Source of the DNA: Pseudomonadota bacterium
GTDB taxonomy: Bacteria > Pseudomonadota > Alphaproteobacteria > Rhizobiales > Xanthobacteraceae
Reading direction: 5' to 3'
Assembly: GCA_023435725.1 (NCBI GenBank)
Contig: JAEYRD010000053.1
Coordinates: 1 to 64,000, forward strand
DNA: 64,000 nt
In this document: piece after piece, positions 1 through 6,680 of the stretch
Position numbering within the stretch: position 1 is the first letter of the stretch
How the letters are laid out: every line of letters starts with the position of its first letter
Notes under the pieces: model-generated
Seen by the model: only the letters and a program-made list of their open reading frames with translations
The model's database searches: none
Told to the model about the DNA's origin: nothing
Position numbers and translations under genes: made by a program

Positions 1-34
1 TCCCGAAGATCAGTCGAAAGAGGTCGAACCATCC

Positions 35-62
35 GATGCTGGCCTCCGATCCAGCCAGCATC
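35..62 (-). terminator. Inverted repeat downstream of the motor operon
   Basis: Two 9-nt arms (35-43 and 54-62) are perfectly complementary around a 10-nt loop. The hairpin lies about 60 bases past the stop of the OmpA-domain gene, the last gene of the minus-strand operon. There is no clear U-tract after it, so termination is a guess; it could also belong to a feature left of the window. Confidence 0.25.
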
Positions 63-122
63 TTGAATCACAAACCGTCGCCCGACGGAATCCCTCCCGA
101 TTCAATTAATCGATGAACCGCT

Positions 123-1367
123 CTAGGGCATCTCGCGGCGCGCGATCGCGGGCGTACCCGGCGTTGGTCGGATCACGGGCGGCGCTGCCGATTTGGGCGG
201 TGAGGACGGTTGCCGTGGTAACAGTGACATGGGCGCAGGTGCCGCCGGACGCGGCTTCACTGGAGCGATCGGCGCACGGGGCGTAACGCCTGGTGCGCGA
301 GCGGGAGTGGGCTGCGCAATGCTCGCGGTGGCCTCATGGGCGCTCGACTTGCGCAGCCGAATCTCAATTCGGCGCCGTTCCGGGATATTCGCTGGTATCC
401 CCTCGATCGCGAGCGTCTCATCGGTATTCACGAGCTGCGCGCCCGAAAGTGGAATGATCTTGTAGTTCGCAAGCTGCGTGTTCTGCTTGAGAACGCTCAC
501 GACCGACACCGCACGAGCGAGTCCCAAGCCCGCGTTGTCGGCCGGAACGAGCTTTCCGACCTCGGTCTTGCCTTTCAGGACCGGAAGCAGATCCCGGTCC
601 AGGTTGGACTGGTGCACGCCGAGAGGCTGCTCGTCGGTGTGACCGACCACCTCGACGACATCCACATCATACTGTTTGATGTACTCTAGGACCTTGGCCG
701 GGATTTTGGTCAGAAGGCTGTCACGGAAAGGTACGGAAAGCTCGGCGCTCCCGCTCTTGAAGAAATTGCCGTCAGCCTCGCTGAGGCTGATGATCGGCGG
801 CCACAAATGGCCGGGCGAGCCTCCGGCCGGGGCGGTACGGTTAAGCGCATCGATGATGGACTGTGTTGATACAGGTGGCTCGCCCGGTTTTGCCAGCGCA
901 CGGTTGATCGCCGCCATGGCGTTCGCGTCCTTGACTGCCTTGTCGACGTCGATGCCATTGGCATCCAACGTCTTGACTTGTGCAATCCGGTCACGAAGCT
1001 CCTTCAGCGTCATGCCGGACTTTTGGAGCTCATCGGCGGTTGCGCGGCCTTCCACCAGTTCCCGCCAGTATTGATCAATTGCCTGAGGATCGCTGCTGCC
1101 CGCGATTGTCTTGAGCTTTTCGACGAGGGCCTCATTCTTGCTGAGTGCCTGGATGAGGTCCTGGCTGCGTCGATTATCGGCGAGCAACGTCTCGACGCGT
1201 TTATCCGATGCGGCGCGCTTCTCTTGCTCCTTCAGGATAAAGGTAGCCATGGCGATGAGCAGGCAGAACACCAGGAGGAGCATGATCTCCGCCATCGTCA
1301 GGCCGAGTACCAGGCCCTGCCGGTACGAGGAGCCCTGCCTGATGATCTGGCCGTTCACGACTGACAT
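123..1367 (-). CDS. MotB/ZorB-like membrane protein with OmpA domain
   Basis: Probable stator-type subunit that anchors an inner-membrane channel to peptidoglycan. The 414-residue protein has one N-terminal TM helix (about 20-45), a helical linker, and an OmpA-like domain (about 200-335) with the HTDEQP loop at 243-248 and the closing ERRRIEIRLR. An acidic residue, Glu27 in TMAEIMLL, sits where MotB and ZorB carry their proton-binding Asp. A Pro/Ala-rich tail follows (about 345-414). It is the last gene of a five-gene minus-strand operon and starts 9 bases after the MotA-like gene stops. MotB, OmpA and ZorB families share this layout; the neighbours (MotA-like channel, secreted nuclease, no flagellar genes) favour a Zorya-like or other envelope-motor role. 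That functional label is inference. Confidence 0.72.
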   Translation of the reverse strand: MSVVNGQIIRQGSSYRQGLVLGLTMAEIMLLLVFCLLIAMATFILKEQEKRAASDKRVETLLADNRRSQDLIQALSKNEALVEKLKTIAGSSDPQAIDQYWRELVEGRATADELQKSGMTLKELRDRIAQVKTLDANGIDVDKAVKDANAMAAINRALAKPGEPPVSTQSIIDALNRTAPAGGSPGHLWPPIISLSEADGNFFKSGSAELSVPFRDSLLTKIPAKVLEYIKQYDVDVVEVVGHTDEQPLGVHQSNLDRDLLPVLKGKTEVGKLVPADNAGLGLARAVSVVSVLKQNTQLANYKIIPLSGAQLVNTDETLAIEGIPANIPERRRIEIRLRKSSAHEATASIAQPTPARAPGVTPRAPIAPVKPRPAAPAPMSLLPRQPSSPPKSAAPPVIRPTPGTPAIARREMP

Positions 1368-1376
1368 GGTTGCCGC

Positions 1377-2396
1377 CTAGGTGTTGTGTCCGCGGCCGGC
1401 CCAAGGGCCGGTAGCATACCGTTCTGCATTCTCCGCGCGTATCTCGTTCATCAGGTCGTTTAGCGCTACTGCAAGAGCCTGCGTCTGCCGCAGGTTCTCG
1501 TCCATTGCCTTCGCCTGTGTCTCGGCGCTCTTATTGAACGAATTTACGGCCCGCGAAAGGCCCTGGATCATCGGCGCGAGCTTGATTTCGATAATCTGCT
1601 CCGGCGTCTGCAGCGACGTCAATTTGCCCACGACGGTGTCGATCGCCTTGATCATGGCTGCCGTGCTTCTCGTCAGCCGGTCCCCTTGCTCCACCAGCTG
1701 CTTGGACATGGCTTCGAACGTCCTTGTCGCCTGGCTGTTCATCATATTGAGAGCTTCTCCCGAACGCTTGGACGCATCCTCAAGAGGCTGGCGCGCGGTG
1801 ACCGCGAAATCCTTGATCTCGCCTGCCAGTTCCTTGCGGGTCTCGCCGAGGGTCTCCTTCAGCTCATCAAGCGCATCGCCCAAGGACTGCTGGGTCATCC
1901 TGCGGAAGGAACTGAACTCAAGGATAGTGCTCTCCAGCTCGACTTTCACCTTACGAGAGGCCTCGGCAAGCTCCAGGCGCGCAGTCGCTTCAACCTCGAT
2001 GGGATCGCGGCGCATCTGGTTAAAGAAGATGCGGAGCGCAACGCCGGCAATCGTCGAGGCGATGGCGATGCCGAAATTCCTGACGATCTGCTCGGCCCCG
2101 CCTTCGGGTGAGAACTGATAGAGCGACACGCCGAGGCTGGTCAGCGTGAATAGAAAGCCCATGTAGTAGAGATTATCGCCGGACTGGTCGTCCCGAAGGC
2201 GAAAGAGCCGCGCCAATCCGAGGAGGAGCGCGTACCCGATCATGATCAGGACGGGCACCGCCGTCACCAAAACAGGTACGAAATCGTGCGTCTTCGAAAA
2301 GACGATGTATCCGCTGCCCGCCAGCACGACGGCGAAGAACAGCAACCCGCTCAACAAGCCTGGCGGCAACAGCCTGTCTTTATTGTCGGCCGCCAT
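1377..2396 (-). CDS. MotA/ExbB/ZorA-like four-TM protein with long helical tail
   Basis: Probable channel subunit partnering the OmpA-domain protein. It has 339 residues with four predicted TM helices (about 11-33, 40-64, 77-95, 104-126). The last pair is Gly/Thr/Ala-rich and ends in basic residues, as in TM3-TM4 of MotA/ExbB proteins. Residues 133-325 form a charged, mostly helical, coiled-coil-like cytoplasmic tail rich in Glu, Lys, Gln and Ala. ZorA of Zorya systems also has a long tail, whereas ExbB and TolQ do not. Overall similarity is by topology rather than obvious sequence identity, so family assignment is moderate. It lies 3 bases after the VWA-like gene and 9 before the OmpA-domain gene, so translation is probably coupled. 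Confidence 0.6.
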   Translation of the reverse strand: MAADNKDRLLPPGLLSGLLFFAVVLAGSGYIVFSKTHDFVPVLVTAVPVLIMIGYALLLGLARLFRLRDDQSGDNLYYMGFLFTLTSLGVSLYQFSPEGGAEQIVRNFGIAIASTIAGVALRIFFNQMRRDPIEVEATARLELAEASRKVKVELESTILEFSSFRRMTQQSLGDALDELKETLGETRKELAGEIKDFAVTARQPLEDASKRSGEALNMMNSQATRTFEAMSKQLVEQGDRLTRSTAAMIKAIDTVVGKLTSLQTPEQIIEIKLAPMIQGLSRAVNSFNKSAETQAKAMDENLRQTQALAVALNDLMNEIRAENAERYATGPWAGRGHNT

Positions 2397-2399
2397 CGG

Positions 2400-3236
2400 T
2401 CACGCTCCCTGCAGGCGCTTGAGGCTGCCGATCAGGCCGCGATTGTCAGAGATCCATTCTCGCCAGAAGCCCATCAGCTGGCCGTTATCCACAACCGGCT
2501 TGCCGTTCACCTGGCGGCTGACCAGCCGTACAAAAACCGTCGCATCATGGAGCTCGGTCCGGTACTTCAGATACGAGGGGGATTGCCTGAAGCGTTGATA
2601 GGACAGGTCGCCGGATCGGGGATATTGGCTGTAGTCCTTCGTGGACTCGATCATGTCGGAGATGACGTAGAGCGTCTTTTTGATGTTTTGCCTGGCATTC
2701 CCAGAAAACTCGCTGATCGCGATGTCCTGGATCGCGCCCATGATCGGCGAGGCGGTGGCCCGGGCCGGCGTGACGCTCTTATCGATGGCCTCCAATGCCG
2801 GCTTGCGAAAACTCTCGATCCAGCGCAAGCGCGCAGCCTCGATATTGTTGGTCCACTCGCTAAGGCCCGTTCCGTTGCCGGGATTACATTTGGCGAACAG
2901 CGAGCGGCTGCGCAGGCCGGCGACATCGAGCATTCGGATGTCGAGCTTGTGGTAGGGCGGCAGCGTGGTGACGATCTCCTCCAGGAGCCCGAGAACCTCG
3001 CGCCGGGTGGCATCAGGCAGATCATCCGACGTATCGATCAATACGACGGTAACCCCCCGGGGACCGTCAAGCGGGCACAGGGTCTCTTCAGCCACGGTCG
3101 GGGGCCGCTCGGTGAAGAACGCGAAATATATCAGTGCTGCGCCACAGGAGACCGCAACCAGAAAAAGAGCGATGCCGAGGTATCCTGCCCAGCCGATGCC
3201 GGGCGAGCTCCGTCGCCGGGGTCTGGGCCTAGCCAC
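2400..3236 (-). CDS. Membrane-anchored VWA-like protein
   Basis: The 278-residue protein begins with a basic N-terminus and one TM helix (about 14-40), which would put the rest in the periplasm. The soluble part looks like a von Willebrand A fold: strand VTVVLID followed by DTSDD at 68-72 (a partial MIDAS), the helix start SPIMGAIQD and the strand LYVISDMIES. The canonical DxSxS is not fully kept, so metal binding is uncertain. Such domains usually mediate protein contacts. It overlaps the upstream gene by 8 bases and is followed after 3 bases by the MotA-like gene, so it is almost certainly co-expressed and may link the channel to other envelope parts. Function unknown beyond this. Confidence 0.55.
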   Translation of the reverse strand: MARPRPRRRSSPGIGWAGYLGIALFLVAVSCGAALIYFAFFTERPPTVAEETLCPLDGPRGVTVVLIDTSDDLPDATRREVLGLLEEIVTTLPPYHKLDIRMLDVAGLRSRSLFAKCNPGNGTGLSEWTNNIEAARLRWIESFRKPALEAIDKSVTPARATASPIMGAIQDIAISEFSGNARQNIKKTLYVISDMIESTKDYSQYPRSGDLSYQRFRQSPSYLKYRTELHDATVFVRLVSRQVNGKPVVDNGQLMGFWREWISDNRGLIGSLKRLQGA

Positions 3237-4683
3237 TCTTGCGGTCCTTCTCCGGAAAGAACTGGTCGATCTCGCGGTAGGACCGCATTGCCCGCTCGAA
3301 GGCCTCGTTGACGGCTTTGATCTGGTCCTTCAACAAGCCTTGGGTCTCGTCGATCATCTGGCGCAGCCGATCGCGGGCGGTCGAGTCGGGTTCGGCATTG
3401 GCATGCACGATGCGTTCGAGGACAAACGGCCTGGCGAAGGAGCCGGGCGGAGGGGTTGATCGTGCCTTGCGGTTCGCCTCGCGGTATAGGCCGAGCAGTG
3501 TGCGACCGGCCGTCTCAATCTGGTTCTGCTGCTGGACGAAGCGCTGGTTGAGCCGGCTGCGGCCCTGGAGGATCGAATCGTATTCGGCTCGCCGCTTGGA
3601 AAGATCGGTGGACGCCGCGTTCATAACGTCGGTGGCGTCCTGCCGGATGTCTCTGAGCCGCTCGATCAAGTCGCTTTTGAGATCCGTGAATTGCTTGCTG
3701 GCGTCGTTCCAGCGCCGCTCAAGGCCGGCATAGCCGATGTAAGGATCGAAGAACGTGAGCCCGTCCGCCATCGCGACAAGGGAGAAAACCAGGCCGATGC
3801 TGATGAACACCAATGAATTGACGTCGGTCAGATCGAAAGGCGCCGTCAGGAGGCGATGCAAAACATCCTGGCCCACGTCGCCGCTCAGGCTGGGCTTCAT
3901 TTCGCGCAGGTGCGCAAGGGTCAGGTTCAGTGCACCCGCGAAAGCCAGATAGCCGACAAAGAAGATCGCGCCGATCAGCTTGAGCAAGAGATTGCGGTGG
4001 AAGATCGGCCTGATGAGGACCAAGCCCCACAGGAAGCTCGCAAGGATGTTCAGCGCGGCAAACGTGGCCGCCTGGATCGCCGCGCCGATATAACCGCCCA
4101 TATTGGCCTTGGCCAGGAAGCCCGCGTTGACCGCGACCTCGATGACAAAGAGGATCGCAAGCAGCCCGACCTTCAGGATAATCTTTCCCGGCGTTGCCAA
4201 CCGGGCCGGCCGCTGCAGGCGGTGCCGCTTGCGGAACGCCTCACGTTCCAGCTCGGATTCATGGAGCCGGCGGCGGTGGACGAACAGCTCGTCGCGTCCC
4301 ATGGTCGCTTCCGCTTCGAAATCTCCAACGGCTTCCGGCGCGGTTTGCTGGATGACCGCGAAGCGCTCCTCGAAGCTGAGCGAGGTCATTCGTTCGTCGT
4401 AGGTATGTAGATGGTCCTGGTAGACCGAATGGGAATCTTGCTTGTGGGCCTCGACCCGCTCGATAATCAGATGTTCGACGTCGTCCAGCGTCTCGTCATC
4501 GGAGCCTGGCCGGTTCTGCGAACCGCGTTCCCGGCCGAGATTTGTGAGCTTTAGCTCGTCCGCGACTCGGTCCACGTTGAGATCAACGAAGACAGTCGTG
4601 GCCGGACGATAGTCGTGCGGCGGCTTGTTGAGCAGGGCCCACAGCCGCGCGATTGGGGAAAGCCGGGTCTGGGAACGGTCCAT
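3229..4683 (-). CDS. Four-TM membrane protein with coiled-coil C-terminus
   Basis: I do not recognise the family. From the ATG at 4683 the protein has about 484 residues: a charged cytoplasmic N-terminus (about 170 residues), four hydrophobic helices clustered at about 175-315 (counted from the TTG) and a C-terminal helical region rich in Arg, Asp and Gln that looks coiled-coil. An in-frame TTG at 4695 abuts the stop of the nuclease gene; I prefer the ATG four codons on. It overlaps the VWA-like gene by 8 bases. Together with the MotA-like protein it gives the operon two four-TM proteins with helical cytoplasmic tails, suggesting two parts of one membrane complex. Confidence 0.6.
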   Translation of the reverse strand: MDRSQTRLSPIARLWALLNKPPHDYRPATTVFVDLNVDRVADELKLTNLGRERGSQNRPGSDDETLDDVEHLIIERVEAHKQDSHSVYQDHLHTYDERMTSLSFEERFAVIQQTAPEAVGDFEAEATMGRDELFVHRRRLHESELEREAFRKRHRLQRPARLATPGKIILKVGLLAILFVIEVAVNAGFLAKANMGGYIGAAIQAATFAALNILASFLWGLVLIRPIFHRNLLLKLIGAIFFVGYLAFAGALNLTLAHLREMKPSLSGDVGQDVLHRLLTAPFDLTDVNSLVFISIGLVFSLVAMADGLTFFDPYIGYAGLERRWNDASKQFTDLKSDLIERLRDIRQDATDVMNAASTDLSKRRAEYDSILQGRSRLNQRFVQQQNQIETAGRTLLGLYREANRKARSTPPPGSFARPFVLERIVHANAEPDSTARDRLRQMIDETQGLLKDQIKAVNEAFERAMRSYREIDQFFPEKDRKSG

Positions 4684-4695
4684 CGTGGTTCGCAA

Positions 4696-5421
4696 CTAAA
4701 GCTTCGATTTACGGCAGCCGGCAGCCTGGGCTTCCGCCTCGGTGCAGAACCAGCGTCGCGACGAACTCGGCTGCATGCTCAGCCGGTCGTAAAAGCGACC
4801 GCCCGGCACATGATATATGCATTGCGGTGTACTGCTCAAATTACCTTTGATCAAACAATTGCCAGTCGGCGGCGCCGGATTTGCCGCCGTATTTGAGACC
4901 AGGGCTCGCTGCGCCGTGGAAGGGACGGAGAGTGCGCCCAGGACCTCCGTCGAATTGCTGCGATGGCGCCAATCCCACGGGGCTATGAATGCTCCGCCCC
5001 AAAGTCCGCGCTGATGTTCGCGCGCCAAGTCTTCGTCAGGGACGTACTCCGTGGAATATCTGCGAAACGCCAAAGCCCAGCCGTTCTGGACAAGCCACCG
5101 CGATACGTTCTCGCCACCGACCGCGCATGAACCCAACGACCGCCTGTAGATGTCCGTGCCCGTCAGCTCGCAGGACCACTCCCGGTCTTTACTGAAGGAC
5201 CGCAGCCGCTCCCGCGCTTCGATGCCGCACGTCCATGTCTTGCCCGCAGCATCAAGGCAGACCTGATCGGTCTCGGGGGCGTCAACACCGTCGAACCGGA
5301 TCTTGGTCTGGCCGATGTAGACAGTGTCTGCATCAACGATTTGCGGCACGCCGCGCACCTGCCCGGCGCCTGCGGCGTGCACGCTGATGAATAGGGCCGC
5401 GACAGCCAGCAAACGCTGCAA
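4696..5421 (-). CDS. Secreted thermonuclease-family (SNase) nuclease
   Basis: Probable Ca2+-dependent phosphodiesterase of the staphylococcal-nuclease fold. A signal peptide covers about residues 1-19 (ending AAGAG), so the protein should be periplasmic. The SNase core covers about 22-150, with VDADTVYIG (30-37), Arg42, Asp47 and Glu50 in IRFDGVDAPE, and Arg93/94 in DIYRRSLG, matching the catalytic Arg-Glu-Arg set. A Cys-containing C-terminal extension of about 80 residues follows. The start is TTG at 5421, preceded at good spacing by a strong Shine-Dalgarno (GGGGGGAA). It is the first gene of the motor-like operon. SNase proteins are common in rhizobia as singletons, so operon membership is the notable point. 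Confidence 0.8.
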   Translation of the reverse strand: MQRLLAVAALFISVHAAGAGQVRGVPQIVDADTVYIGQTKIRFDGVDAPETDQVCLDAAGKTWTCGIEARERLRSFSKDREWSCELTGTDIYRRSLGSCAVGGENVSRWLVQNGWALAFRRYSTEYVPDEDLAREHQRGLWGGAFIAPWDWRHRSNSTEVLGALSVPSTAQRALVSNTAANPAPPTGNCLIKGNLSSTPQCIYHVPGGRFYDRLSMQPSSSRRWFCTEAEAQAAGCRKSKL

Positions 5422-5816
5422 AGATTCCCCCCTTTTTGCAACGATCTTCGATAGTTAACAGTCTATTACACTTTTTAGGCGAGGGAAGGATGCTTGCCTT
5501 GCTGATATGGTTAATCGGCAGCTTCAATTCGCATCAGGTGGTAAACCTAACACTTGCTTCCCAATTGGCGCGACCACTTCAGCTTCTGGGCCCATCGCTG
5601 ACATCCGAGCCAAACCCCTATACATCCGGCAGTGGTGTCAAAGCGGACATCGGCCGCTGGCCGATTTCTTCCATAACGCCTGATTTGCGAATTCCACTCA
5701 TAGCCTCAAAGCGACTTTCACCAGGTTGTCGAGGTCACTTAAACAATCCCCCGTTTGGCAAGAGACTCGCTGGATTGTCGAGACGGCACTGCTGCTCGTC
5801 GTGGTCTCGGTGAGAC
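5422..5816. other. Intergenic region with one repeat copy
   Basis: About 395 bases between the leftward motor operon and the leftward 255-residue gene. The part next to the nuclease is AT-rich and should hold the operon promoter. One copy of the degenerate cassette-flanking repeat is at 5651-5692. A short plus-strand frame (5436-5813) has no family look and no convincing start. Confidence 0.5.
5651..5692 (+). repeat. Degenerate flanking repeat, copy A
   Basis: A 42-base stretch identical at 34 positions, without gaps, to 15351-15392. The 20-base core GCTGGCCGATTTCTTCCATA (5656-5675) matches 18 of 20 positions in each of two copies near 15.3 kb. All are in the same orientation. Copies lie only on the two sides of the McrBC/helicase/DUF3883 cassette. 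Confidence 0.6.
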
Positions 5817-6584
5817 TCAATTACTATCGATGTTGGCGTCGGCATGCTGAACCAGACTAGCAAACGGGAGAAGTCGTTGTGCGGCTTCCATCGCGGCGTC
5901 GATCAAGCGTGTTTGCTTTTCAACTGGTGCGGTGAAATCGACGGGCTCCGTCTTTGTGACCAAGTCTACCGTTCTATCGTGATGCTCGAGCCACATCGAA
6001 CTCGGAAGATCCGCCAACGTCGCCGATGCGATGCCCTTCCAGCGGCCTTCGCAAACAAGAGAGACGGTAGATTTGGTGAAGCTGTGCACTAATCTCATAT
6101 AGGCAGGAAAATCGACCGCTTTGAAATAGTACCGCTTGTCGCCGCCAGGCTGGAGGGTGAGGTCAAACTGTTGGTATTTGCTCAAGACATAAGACCGATA
6201 GTCCTGCTTGAATCGAGTAAGTGCAGTTCCTTCCGTGTTTACCGTGGCGATCTGCCGGTTCAGGAGGGTCACGCTGACGACGTGCCCGTCGGGCCCATTT
6301 TTGGGAGCCTCTATCGCGCCGGCCGCGACAGCATGTCCAATGCAGCCTTTGTCCATACGACGCTTGTCGCCGTTAAAATTTAAGAACACAGGGACCTCTC
6401 GCGTCCCGAGATGCCACGCGATGTTTCCCAACTGGCGCAAGAAGTGTTGTTGGCGCGGAGCATCGGTTGCCGCAGTCGTCTTGCCCAGGGAGTTCGCGTC
6501 GAGCACGGACTCGGATGCAACGAATGTCTCTGTTCCTTTGCCGTACCCCTCATAATCTAATGGTACCGGCGTCCAATCGGGCAT
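5817..6584 (-). CDS. Hypothetical protein divergent from mcrB
   Basis: A 255-residue soluble protein I do not recognise. It has no signal peptide or TM helix. Visible features are an Asn/Ser/Thr-rich beginning, the segment GDKRRMDKGCIGHAVAAGA and many aromatic residues in the middle. It shares a 96-base AT-rich promoter region with mcrB, reading away from it, and lies inside the repeat-bounded cassette, so it may be a regulator or accessory part of the restriction system. Base composition is lower in GC than the right half of the window. The start at 6584 is the first ATG and lacks a strong Shine-Dalgarno. Confidence 0.55.
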   Translation of the reverse strand: MPDWTPVPLDYEGYGKGTETFVASESVLDANSLGKTTAATDAPRQQHFLRQLGNIAWHLGTREVPVFLNFNGDKRRMDKGCIGHAVAAGAIEAPKNGPDGHVVSVTLLNRQIATVNTEGTALTRFKQDYRSYVLSKYQQFDLTLQPGGDKRYYFKAVDFPAYMRLVHSFTKSTVSLVCEGRWKGIASATLADLPSSMWLEHHDRTVDLVTKTEPVDFTAPVEKQTRLIDAAMEAAQRLLPFASLVQHADANIDSN

Positions 6585-6680
6585 TGCAAAATCCAGTCCT
6601 TTCGAGTGAATAAGAAGCAGAATTATTCCTAGCTATAAAAGTATTGCAGTCATTTCACATGATACCCCGGAAAATCGCTT

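Noticed and set aside
123..5421. Direct naming of the motor operon as Zorya type I, II or III
   Set aside because: No ZorC, ZorD, ZorE, ZorF or ZorG homolog is recognisable, and the MotA-like match rests on topology. Zorya-like is as far as the sequence goes.
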